In this document: piece by piece, positions 25,910 to 33,478 of the stretch
Position numbering within the stretch: position 1 is the first letter of the stretch
Layout: each line of letters opens with the position of its first letter
Origin: Parvularcula sp038749595
GTDB lineage: Bacteria > Pseudomonadota > Alphaproteobacteria > Caulobacterales > Parvularculaceae
Direction: 5' to 3'
DNA length: 64,000 bases
Assembly (NCBI GenBank): GCA_038749595.1
Contig: JBCDHW010000007.1
Coordinates: forward strand, 115,515 to 179,514
Position numbers and translations under genes: made by a program
Notes under the pieces: model-generated
Databases searched by the model: none
Seen by the model: the letters and a program-made list of their open reading frames with translations, nothing else
Told to the model about the DNA's origin: nothing

Positions 25910-26785
25910 ATGGATCGCCTCGACACGCAAAAAACCGCCGCCCGCACCTGGTTCCGTACGCTCCAGGAGAAACTGACATCCGCTTTTGAGCGCCTGGAGG
26001 ACCGGGCCGAGGCGCACGTCTATCAGGAGATGGCGCCGGGCCGTTTCGACTTTGAGGAATGGGAGCGCGGGGCCGACCAAGGCGGCGGCCGCATGGCCCT
26101 GATGGAAGGCCGGGTTTTCGAGAAAGCCGGGGTGCATTTCTCAGAAGTCTACGGTGAGTTCTCGCCCGAATTCCGCAAGCAGATCCCCGGCGCCGAGGAG
26201 GACCCGCGGTTCTGGGCCTGCGGCGTCAGCCTGATCTGCCATACGCGGAACCCCCACGCGCCCTCCGCCCATATGAACACCCGGATGGTGGTCACCACCA
26301 AGCAATGGTTCGGCGGCGGCGGCGATCTCAACCCGATGCTCGACCGCTACCGCACCGACGACCACGAGGACACGGTCGCCTTCCATAAAGCGATGGAAGA
26401 GGCCTGCGGCGCAAGCAGCGCTGGCGATTACCCCGCTTTCAAGAAGTGGTGCGATGAGTACTTCTGGCTGCCCCACAGAAATGAAGCGCGCGGGGTCGGG
26501 GGAATCTTCTATGATCACCTTAATACAGGCGACTGGGACGCTGATTTTACTTTTACAAAAGCGGTCGGTGAAGGTTTTCTCTCAAGCTATCCAGCGCTGG
26601 TCGGAAAACGGATGGAGCAAGACTGGACCGACGAGGACCGCGAGGAGCAAATGTTCCGCCGCGGGCGCTATGCCGAGTACAACTTGCTCTACGATCGCGG
26701 CACGACTTTTGGATTGAAAACAGGCGGCAACGTCAAGTCGATCCTGTCGAGCCTTCCGCCCATTGCCACCTGGAGATCATCATGA
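25910..26785 (+). CDS. hemF: Oxygen-dependent coproporphyrinogen III oxidase
   Basis: A 291-residue aerobic heme-biosynthesis enzyme that oxidatively decarboxylates coproporphyrinogen III to protoporphyrinogen IX. The HemF signature is clear: LPHRNEARGVGGIFYDHL near residue 190. Also present are HTRNPHAPSAHMNTRM, WFGGGGDLNPMLD and the C-terminal RYAEYNLLYDRGTTFGLKTGGN. It acts as a cytosolic homodimer and needs O2, which fits an aerobic organism with a bc1 complex. It stands alone between trmL and a convergent membrane-protein gene. The ribosome binding site is not strong. Confidence 0.95.
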   Translation: MDRLDTQKTAARTWFRTLQEKLTSAFERLEDRAEAHVYQEMAPGRFDFEEWERGADQGGGRMALMEGRVFEKAGVHFSEVYGEFSPEFRKQIPGAEEDPRFWACGVSLICHTRNPHAPSAHMNTRMVVTTKQWFGGGGDLNPMLDRYRTDDHEDTVAFHKAMEEACGASSAGDYPAFKKWCDEYFWLPHRNEARGVGGIFYDHLNTGDWDADFTFTKAVGEGFLSSYPALVGKRMEQDWTDEDREEQMFRRGRYAEYNLLYDRGTTFGLKTGGNVKSILSSLPPIATWRSS

Positions 26786-26871
26786 AACGCCCGCCGCGCA
26801 AGCGCACCCGTCATCTGAGTGCCTGGGGCCAAGGCGTCTTCGCTGCCCGCGCCGACGCAGGCAGCGTCCGG

Positions 26872-27324
26872 CTATTCGTTGCCGTGCCGCATGCCGTCGA
26901 ACCCGGCCCAAATGCAGGCCAAACCGAGCACGAGCGCACCGTAAGCACCCCAGTCCATATCGGTGAAACTTAAGCCGCCCTCGCCCATCATCTGGAAAAA
27001 CGTCATCCCAGCTGCAGTGACAGCGAGCCCGCCCGCGAGCGCGACAAAGGCGCTGGTCAGCCTGTCGATATAGGGCAGAAGACCGAGGATCGAGATCACC
27101 GCGGCGGCCATGGCGCCGAGCACGGTGTACCCGATCAACCGCTCGCTGAGGTTCTTGCCAGCTGGCGCGCATTCGGACGAGATCGAGATCTCCGCCCGTA
27201 AAAAGCAATCGATGGTTTGCCCGGCGCTGTCGAACCCGTGGAATTTGTCCTCGAGCCCGATCGGGAACCATGGCCCGAAGAATGCGACGACCCCCAAAAG
27301 CAAAGCTAGGAAAATTCGGACCAT
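26872..27324 (-). CDS. Hypothetical four-helix membrane protein
   Basis: A 150-residue protein I do not recognise. It has an N-terminal hydrophobic helix (MVRIFLALLLGVVAFFGPW), a short periplasmic-looking loop with two Cys (DCFLRAEISISSEC), and three further helices (IGYTVLGAMAAAVISILGLL, SAFVALAGGLAVTAAGMTFF and YGALVLGLACIWAGF). The loop Cys pair may form a disulfide. The ATG at 27324 is preferred over an upstream GTG at 27339. It faces hemF convergently and shares no operon with the exopolysaccharide genes upstream, which end about 90 bp away. Confidence 0.6.
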   Translation of the reverse strand: MVRIFLALLLGVVAFFGPWFPIGLEDKFHGFDSAGQTIDCFLRAEISISSECAPAGKNLSERLIGYTVLGAMAAAVISILGLLPYIDRLTSAFVALAGGLAVTAAGMTFFQMMGEGGLSFTDMDWGAYGALVLGLACIWAGFDGMRHGNE

Positions 27325-27415
27325 AGCCGACCCCCACACGTGTGACCCGGTGACAGGTTAACCGAGCTTAACCGGGACCTCCACCGGAAATCACATGGAC
27401 TGGCGGTGCGGGGGT

Positions 27416-28537
27416 CTAGCTCTGGCGGAGGGCGCCGACGAACCGTTCCGTGGCCGCCGCGCGGGTGCGTTTGCGCGCGTCGAGGCGTTTTTCGAGCGCC
27501 GCGGCTTGGTCCCTGACCACGATGAGGTGCCCTTGCAGGCCCGAAATCTCCCGGGCGACGGCCTCAAGATCCTGGGCGATCTTCGGCGCGATGTTGTCCT
27601 TTGGGTCGTTGGCCGGGTCGGCGGTGACCCGCGCCTCACTGCCCACAGCAATTTTCGGGAAATGCCGGGAGCCGCTGCGAGCGGTTGGGCGGTCTGTGTC
27701 GGTTTGCGGCTCGCGCTGGAGGGCGAGCAGCGCTTCTTCGATATCCGCAGGCGTGGGCGCGGGGGCTGCCTCGGGCGCAGGCGCAGGCTCGGGCGCTTTC
27801 ACCGGCTCAGAGACGCGGGGCGCTGGCTTCGCCGAGGCCGATCGGTGGGCGCGGAAGGCGGCATCGATCGCCGGGCCAAGAAGGCCGGGAAGACCCCGCG
27901 ATTCCGCATGGAGCGCCCGGAAGGGCGCGGGGCCGAAGGGCTTGTCCTCAGCTTCGGCGCCGAACGCGTCATAGACGGCGCGGGTGAAGCGCTCGACTTC
28001 GCCGAGGGTCATCGGCGAGAGACGGACGGCGTTGTGGGCATCCACAGGCTCAGCGGTTGTCCCGCAGAGGGGCAGTCCTAATCCGCCTTTGCCGCGCGCC
28101 CGGCTGAGGCGTTCCAGCGCGTCCCAAACCGAGGCTGGTGCGCGGTGGAGATCGCTGACGAGCAAGAAGCCCGGGCGTTGATCGAACACGCAGTCTTCGA
28201 GGAAATCCGCCAAGGCACCCTCCGCTGAGGCGCCTTTCAGCGGCCGCTGGCCGAAGGCATTGAGGATACGGGACACCGCGTTGTCCGCGGTGAGGTCAGC
28301 CGCTTCGACGCGCGCCGCGGTGATGGAACCCTTGGGCTGCTTGCGGACCCAGGCGCTGACCATGGCTTTCTTGCCGAGGCCTTCAGGCCCGCTGAGCACG
28401 ACTGGGAAGACGTTGGTTTGCCAAGCCCGCTGTAGGGCAACGACCCCGCGCTTCAGCGCTTGGGTTTTGAACAGAAAGCCTTGGCTTCGAACCGAAGCAA
28501 AAGGCGCGGATTGCGTTTCAGACGGCGCCTCTGGCAT
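27416..28537 (-). CDS. AAA-type ATPase-like protein in a PEP-CTERM/EPS gene group
   Basis: A 373-residue protein. The N-terminal part (about 15-220) resembles an ExeA-like AAA module: a Walker A-like VLSGPEGLGKKA, where the usual Ser/Thr after Lys is Lys, a Walker B-like GFLLVSDLH, and a sensor-like LGLPLCGTTAEP. A Pro/Ala-rich linker follows (APEPAPAPEAAPAPTP), then a C-terminal coiled coil (about 320-365, AQDLEAVAREISGLQGHLIV). XrtA/PEP-CTERM clusters often carry an ATPase of this class. The start at 28537 follows GGGAGA; the longer frame overlaps the preceding outer-membrane gene. Whether it binds ATP is uncertain given the odd P-loop. Confidence 0.6.
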   Translation of the reverse strand: MPEAPSETQSAPFASVRSQGFLFKTQALKRGVVALQRAWQTNVFPVVLSGPEGLGKKAMVSAWVRKQPKGSITAARVEAADLTADNAVSRILNAFGQRPLKGASAEGALADFLEDCVFDQRPGFLLVSDLHRAPASVWDALERLSRARGKGGLGLPLCGTTAEPVDAHNAVRLSPMTLGEVERFTRAVYDAFGAEAEDKPFGPAPFRALHAESRGLPGLLGPAIDAAFRAHRSASAKPAPRVSEPVKAPEPAPAPEAAPAPTPADIEEALLALQREPQTDTDRPTARSGSRHFPKIAVGSEARVTADPANDPKDNIAPKIAQDLEAVAREISGLQGHLIVVRDQAAALEKRLDARKRTRAAATERFVGALRQS

Positions 28538-28550
28538 CGGCTCTCCCACA

Positions 28551-30497
28551 TCAGAACACGAACTGCACCCCGCCCTGCAGTTGGTTCTCTCGATATTCAA
28601 AAAACCTGCCACCGAAGAAGCTCGGCTGCAAAGTTGTTGGGCCGTCGATGTTTCGTCGTAGGTGGGTGTAGCCAAAGGCCAGGCCCCAATCGCGGCTGAT
28701 CGTATAATTGAACTGGAGGGAGTAGAACTGGTCGAGGATGTCGCTGCCGAACGCGACGGGGGGCGCACCGGGAATGGGGTCCCGGTCTGGGGCAGGAAGA
28801 TAGAGGGCTGTCCCCGAAGCGGTGACGGTGAAGCGGCGGCTGACCCGGCGGCTGATGGAGGAGAAGCCGACGAACTGGTCGTTCTGGGCGGGACGCACGC
28901 CCGGGACGTCTTCGTTGCGGTTGTCCAAGGTGACCACGTTGGCGCCGACCGAGACCGTCGTGCGGGGATAGGCTGCAGTCAGCCGCGCGAGATATTGGCT
29001 GCGCGGCAGGATGCCGAAATTGTTGGTCCGTGCGGCGGCCGAGATCCCGCGGATCGGTGCGACCGTGCCTGAACCCAACGACCGCTCGGAAAGCTGCTCG
29101 TTCGACTGGCGCAGGTTGTCGACGAATTGCAGGGCCTGGACGTTGAAGAAGGCCAGCTCGTCCTGCACCGCCTGCTGGTCCGTCGTCAGGGTGCGGTTGG
29201 CGTTGGCGTTGAACGAGATCCGCGACGTGATCGGCAGATTGATGGTGGCTTCGAGCAGACTTCCGCCAAAGCGCTCACCAACGCCGAGGGTCACCCGCGC
29301 GCGCCGGGTTGGCCGATACTCAAATCCAACGCTGTAATAGGTGCTCGAGAAGTCCTCGGTCCGCGACCCGAAGATCGGCTCGTTGGTCACCGGATCGAGG
29401 ATCGGTGACGCATCAGCGGTGGTGCTGATGTCGTCATAACCGATCACGCCGCGCAGCGAGAACGTGCTGGTGATCGGGACCTCGACCCCCGTGGAGACGG
29501 AGAGTTGCTCGAGCTCTTGGGACGGATCCGTGTCCGAGCCATCTTCGTCCAGCTGCCGGGCAAAGGCCTCAAACTCCAGTTTCAAATTCGGAATGAGCTC
29601 TCCGGTGCGGTAGACCGAGGACACTTCGTTGCTGACGCTGTCGTTGAAGCTCGGGCCCACGGCGACGTCTTCGTTGGCCTGGAACTCGTTGATGATGAAG
29701 ACCGACGAGTTCCGATAGCGGAGCTCGTATTCCTGGGCGCGCGGGAAGCTGAGGCGCAGGACCGGGCTGACGAAAACGCCGCCAAGGATGATCTCGTTGA
29801 GGTCTTGGCCGGGCTGCTGGGCCTGGAGCTGGCTGCCCTGGATCCGGGCTTGTTCGATGACGAAGCCGCCGGTTTCGAGGCCCAGAATATCGCCGATAAT
29901 GTCGACGTCCGCGGCGCCCGAGATGTTGGGGTCGACGAACGCTTGGCGGAAATTGAGGTTGCCGATGGACGGCTCAAAGCCGCCGTCGATCGCCTCTTGA
30001 GGCACGTTCGAATTGATCTCGTCCGCGAAGACGTCAGACACGTTGTCATCGTTGAAATAAGCGCCGACGCGGACGCGGCCGCGGACGATGGCCCGCGCCG
30101 TAGGCCGGTCGACCACGGACAAACCGTCGAGGGTGACTGTCGCGAAAGCCTTAGAGATCGGCTCGATCGGAACGGTGTCTTCGACGGTCTGGTTGGCAAT
30201 GAAGAAGCCGCCGCCTGGCGCTGGAAGAAGCACAAGCTCGGTCAGCGGCGTGCCGTTCTCGTCCAGGAAGAGGCGTTGGAAATCGCCGCCCTCAATCCGG
30301 TTAAAGTTGTCGGTGGTGTTGACGAACACCGAGGCTGACCAGGAATTGAGCCCCGATCGCCCTGGAGGCGCAGCCGATTGGTCCAGCGGCTGGATCGCCG
30401 CGCGGCCCACTTGGCCGAGGGCGGAGCCGGAACACATCATCGCTGCCAGCGGGGCTGCCGCGACGGCAGCCATCATCAGTGATCGTCTCGCACCCAT
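28551..30497 (-). CDS. Outer-membrane beta-barrel protein, PEP-CTERM-system type
   Basis: A 648-residue exported protein with a signal peptide ending near SGSALGQ and alternating beta-strand character throughout, ending in a Phe-terminated strand (ENQLQGGVQFVF), as outer-membrane barrels do. Repeated strands such as FSSTYYSVGFEYRPTRRARV and YSLQFNYTISRDWGLAFGYTH match the TIGR03016-like barrel protein that accompanies XrtA exopolysaccharide genes. Its position directly after the Wza-like gene supports a role in polysaccharide secretion or surface anchoring. Exact function is unknown even in better studied clusters. The downstream ATPase-like gene begins 13 nt after its stop. Confidence 0.7.
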   Translation of the reverse strand: MGARRSLMMAAVAAAPLAAMMCSGSALGQVGRAAIQPLDQSAAPPGRSGLNSWSASVFVNTTDNFNRIEGGDFQRLFLDENGTPLTELVLLPAPGGGFFIANQTVEDTVPIEPISKAFATVTLDGLSVVDRPTARAIVRGRVRVGAYFNDDNVSDVFADEINSNVPQEAIDGGFEPSIGNLNFRQAFVDPNISGAADVDIIGDILGLETGGFVIEQARIQGSQLQAQQPGQDLNEIILGGVFVSPVLRLSFPRAQEYELRYRNSSVFIINEFQANEDVAVGPSFNDSVSNEVSSVYRTGELIPNLKLEFEAFARQLDEDGSDTDPSQELEQLSVSTGVEVPITSTFSLRGVIGYDDISTTADASPILDPVTNEPIFGSRTEDFSSTYYSVGFEYRPTRRARVTLGVGERFGGSLLEATINLPITSRISFNANANRTLTTDQQAVQDELAFFNVQALQFVDNLRQSNEQLSERSLGSGTVAPIRGISAAARTNNFGILPRSQYLARLTAAYPRTTVSVGANVVTLDNRNEDVPGVRPAQNDQFVGFSSISRRVSRRFTVTASGTALYLPAPDRDPIPGAPPVAFGSDILDQFYSLQFNYTISRDWGLAFGYTHLRRNIDGPTTLQPSFFGGRFFEYRENQLQGGVQFVF

Positions 30498-30540
30498 GGC
30501 GTAGCCCCTTGCAGCGTTTTGGTTGCCCCCGGAACCGTGA

Positions 30541-31170
30541 TTAGAAAATTGATTCGGGGATCAAAATCACGTCGCCTGGTTGGATGGGGACATCGGCGGA
30601 CACGTCACCGCTTCGCATCAGGTCGCCAAGGCGCAGGCGGTAGGTCTTTTTCTGGGCGCCGCGGCCGCGGATCAATTTCGCGCGATTGCCTGCCGCGAAC
30701 TCGGTGAGGCCGCCGACGGCGATCATGACGTCGAGGGTTGTCATGCCGACCTGATAAGGAATGGCCGTGGGCTGGCGCGCTTCGCCAAGGACCCGGACTT
30801 GTTGATCCACTGTCGAGGAGAACCCACCGACGATGACCGTCACCTCAGGAGTGCGGACAAATTCGTTGAGCGCCAGTTCGATATCTTTCGAAAGCTGGGT
30901 CGGCGTTTTGCCTGCTGCGATCAGGTCTTGGACCAAGGGTGTAGAGATCCGGCCATCGGGGCGGACGGCCACTGACGAGGAAAGTTCCGGCGCGCGCCAG
31001 ACGAAGATCTGCAGCTGGTCGTAGGGTCCGATCAGGTAGTCGGGGAAATCTGCTTCGGCGATTTTGCCGCCTTTGATGCCCGTCTTGGGCGCTTCGGGCG
31101 TGGTCGAGCACGCCGTCACCGCAAAGAGGGCCAAAATCACGGCCAGTGGCCCCAGGTTGAAGACTCTCAC
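30541..31170 (-). CDS. XrtA/PEP-CTERM-type exopolysaccharide export lipoprotein (Wza-like)
   Basis: A 209-residue outer-membrane polysaccharide export protein. A lipoprotein signal ends at AVTAC (Cys21). The Poly_export domain begins DYLIGPYDQLQIFVWRAPEL and continues with VRPDGRISTPLVQDLIAAGK; a SLBB domain follows, with VRVLGEARQPTAIPYQVGMT and LDVMIAVGGLTEFAAGNRAKL. These stretches closely follow the consensus of the PEP-CTERM-associated export protein family (TIGR03027 type) rather than generic Wza. It leads a three-gene run with the barrel protein and the ATPase-like gene. Chain-length and tyrosine-kinase partners are not in the window. Confidence 0.85.
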   Translation of the reverse strand: MRVFNLGPLAVILALFAVTACSTTPEAPKTGIKGGKIAEADFPDYLIGPYDQLQIFVWRAPELSSSVAVRPDGRISTPLVQDLIAAGKTPTQLSKDIELALNEFVRTPEVTVIVGGFSSTVDQQVRVLGEARQPTAIPYQVGMTTLDVMIAVGGLTEFAAGNRAKLIRGRGAQKKTYRLRLGDLMRSGDVSADVPIQPGDVILIPESIF

Positions 31171-31230
31171 AGCTTCTCCTCCATCAAAGCGGTGTTGCCT
31201 GCCCCCTTGGCGAAGCGTGACCGCAAGAAA

Positions 31231-31647
31231 TTAGTCGTCCCGGTGGACTTTCTCGCGTCGCTCGTGCCGCTCCTGCGCCTCCAGAGAGAGGGTCGCTGTG
31301 GGGCGGGCTTCGAGACGAGGCAGCGCGATCGGTTCACCAGTGTCCAAGCAATAGCCGTATTCCCCTTCATCGATTCGCCGCAAAGCTGCATCGATCTTTG
31401 AGATCAACTTGCGCTGGCGATCGCGGGTCCGGAGCTCAAGCGCGTGGTCCGTCTCGGACGATGCGCGGTCGACCGCGTCAGGCGCATGCAGAGTCGCGTC
31501 TTGCATCGTATCGATCGTGGCTCGGCTTTGGGCCAGGATATCCGCCTTCCAATCAAGAAGCTTGCGGCGGAAATATTCCAGTTGCCGTTCATTCATAAAC
31601 GGCTCGTCGGCACTGGGGCGATAGTCGTCTTGCTCAATGACGGTCAC
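31231..31647 (-). CDS. dksA: RNA polymerase-binding transcription factor DksA
   Basis: A 138-residue DksA/TraR protein that inserts its coiled coil into the RNA polymerase secondary channel and works with ppGpp. The coiled coil runs from about residue 20 to 85. The C-terminal globular part reads YGYCLDTGEPIALPRLEARPTATLSLEAQERHE. Of the four zinc-finger Cys of E. coli DksA only the first is kept, as is common in the alphaproteobacterial form. The start is GTG with a strong AAGGGAGG six bases away. It is divergent from the lysozyme gene; the 205-bp gap holds promoters for both. Confidence 0.9.
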   Translation of the reverse strand: MTVIEQDDYRPSADEPFMNERQLEYFRRKLLDWKADILAQSRATIDTMQDATLHAPDAVDRASSETDHALELRTRDRQRKLISKIDAALRRIDEGEYGYCLDTGEPIALPRLEARPTATLSLEAQERHERREKVHRDD

Positions 31648-31852
31648 AGGCCGCCTCCCTTATCGCTACGCTGGTCCCTGCCACGGGTTTCGCGGTCCAT
31701 TAACCATGGTTCCCTCGAAGGACAAGCGCGCTCGCTGCCGAGTGTGATTGTCTCGCACGAGAGCGTTCAGGCTTCGTTAAGCGGAAATACTGGCCCCGCC
31801 GTTCCGTTATGTTACACTGGCCCAGCACCGCACAGCGAAGGTGGGGCTGGGT

Positions 31853-33034
31853 ATGCGCATTAGCCAACGCGGGCTAGACCTGATCAAATTTTTCGAGGGC
31901 TTGAAACTCGAAGCTTATCAAGATGTTGTCGGCATCTGGACGATTGGCTATGGCCACACATCGGAGGCTGGGCCGCCCGAGGTGATCCCTGGGATGGAGA
32001 TCACCGAGCAAGAAGCGGAGGACATTCTCCGCAACGACGTCCAGCCTTTTGAGCGTGCGGTGGAAGCCGCCGTGAAAGTGTCGATCAATCAAAACATGTT
32101 CGACGCGCTGGTCTCGATCACCTTCAACATCGGCCCGGGCGCGATGCGACGGTCGACGTTTATGCGCCGCTTGAACAACAAGGATTATATAGGCGCCGCT
32201 GATGCGTTGCTGATGTGGAACAAGGCTGGCGGCCAAGTGTGGCGCGGCCTGCAGATCCGGCGGGAACGCGAGCGGGCGCTCTTCCTCGAAGGCTTCAACG
32301 CCGACGATACCGAGAGCATCGACGACATTCGCGGCTTGCCGGTGGAGGAATCGTCGGCGCGGCGTTCGAACCTGGCGGGATCGCGCACGATGACCGGTGC
32401 GGGCGCGGCAGGCACAGCGGGTGCTGCTGCCATTGGCGCCACGGTGATGGGCGGCGGTGAGGACGAAGACGACGATTCCGGCGCCGATGATGCGGCGACT
32501 GACACGGACAATTCCGGGGGCAGCGACAGTGCCGCCGATCAAACCGGCGGTGACGAGACGGACAATACGGACGCTGATCCCGGCACTCCGGCCGGAGGCG
32601 ACGACGACGCAGCGGATGGCGAGGACGGCTCTTCCCGCTCCGACCTGGGCGATGGCAATTCTGACAGCCAGGATCCCGTAGACACAGCGGACGATAACGA
32701 GAGCGGCCAGGCTAACGGCGACGAGGACGCGCCCGCCGATGGTGATCCATCCGAAGATGCCGATCCTGCCGATACTGACACCGATACACCGTCTGAGAAC
32801 GAGACGGGCAGCGACGATGAAGATGCGGGCACCGGTGACACCGGCGAGGCGGGCGACGGCGAGGACGAGACCGGAACCATGGTTGAGCAACCCGACGGCC
32901 CCCTCTTCGTCAGCGCGTTTGAAGGCGACGAAGCGTCCGATGCGGTGATCGTCGGCGCAGGGACGATCGCGATCTTAGCGGCGATCTGGGTTGCGATTGC
33001 CCGCTTTGACGATTGGCGCAACCACCGCCGCTAA
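31853..33034 (+). CDS. T4-lysozyme-like muramidase with acidic spacer and C-terminal membrane anchor
   Basis: A 393-residue protein with an unusual plan. Residues 1-145 are a GH24 lysozyme with the catalytic triad Glu15-8aa-Asp24-5aa-Thr30 (FFEGLKLEAYQD and GIWTIGYGHT). A linker with an Ala/Gly stretch follows (about 178-200). Then comes a low-complexity Asp/Glu/Gly/Ser/Thr tract of about 150 residues, and finally one hydrophobic helix (VIVGAGTIAILAAIWVAIA) and a basic tail (RFDDWRNHRR). There is no signal peptide. The helix may act as a C-terminal anchor with the enzyme in the periplasm, or as a phage-like release switch. No phage genes are nearby. The ATG at 31853 is chosen; an in-frame GTG at 31841 is possible. 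Confidence 0.82.
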   Translation: MRISQRGLDLIKFFEGLKLEAYQDVVGIWTIGYGHTSEAGPPEVIPGMEITEQEAEDILRNDVQPFERAVEAAVKVSINQNMFDALVSITFNIGPGAMRRSTFMRRLNNKDYIGAADALLMWNKAGGQVWRGLQIRRERERALFLEGFNADDTESIDDIRGLPVEESSARRSNLAGSRTMTGAGAAGTAGAAAIGATVMGGGEDEDDDSGADDAATDTDNSGGSDSAADQTGGDETDNTDADPGTPAGGDDDAADGEDGSSRSDLGDGNSDSQDPVDTADDNESGQANGDEDAPADGDPSEDADPADTDTDTPSENETGSDDEDAGTGDTGEAGDGEDETGTMVEQPDGPLFVSAFEGDEASDAVIVGAGTIAILAAIWVAIARFDDWRNHRR

Positions 33035-33426
33035 CGCCGGTTGCCGGTTATCGATACCCAATCGGGATCATCCTGAGTCTCGCGTTCGTGCTCGAGGAAA
33101 TCGTAGTAGCCGCAGCGCTTGCGGTTGGGGTAGTCGCGGCAAATCTCGGGCCGCGCATGATAGATCGTACACCCACGGGTTTCTGAATCGAGGAACCGGC
33201 AAACCGTGCCGTAATGTTCGTCCGCCTTATGACGAAGCACCCGCGGGGTCTCGTCGTCTCCCTTTTTCGTGAAGGCTTTTTTGGCGGTCGCGGCGTCCAT
33301 GTCGAAGTGCTTGGCCAGGCGTTTGATGTCGCCCGGTTCCACCGGAATATGCTGGTACGAACAGCAATAAGCCGGACATTTTATGCAATCGTAGCGGGTC
33401 TTGATCGTTGCGCTCTTTAGGTTCAG
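33031..33426 (-). CDS. YkgJ-family cysteine-cluster protein, start unresolved
   Basis: A small predicted metal-binding protein of the YkgJ/CxxCxxCC family. The first ordinary start codon (GTG at 33342) gives 103 residues (MEPGDIKRLAKHFDMD...). However, the open frame continues upstream and encodes the family's N-terminal cluster, TRYDCIKCPAYCCSYQHIPV, which must belong to the protein. The later Cys residues (TVCRFLD, GCTIYHARPEICRDYP, RCGYY) are all present. No ATG, GTG or TTG lies in frame before the cluster; CTG at 33426 or ATC at 33405 are candidates. The listed end uses the CTG. It ends 4 nt inside the lysozyme gene and is divergent from purB. Confidence 0.7.
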   Translation of the reverse strand: MNLKSATIKTRYDCIKCPAYCCSYQHIPVEPGDIKRLAKHFDMDAATAKKAFTKKGDDETPRVLRHKADEHYGTVCRFLDSETRGCTIYHARPEICRDYPNRKRCGYYDFLEHERETQDDPDWVSITGNRR

Positions 33427-33478
33427 GCCGCGGCGCGAGTGTGCAATTGCTTGCCGCCGAAAACAAGGATGTAAACCA

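Noticed and set aside
26782..26973. 63-codon frame coupled to hemF by ATGA
   Set aside because: It overlaps the convergent membrane-protein gene, is Arg/Pro/Ala-rich without a domain, and most of it mirrors the other strand.
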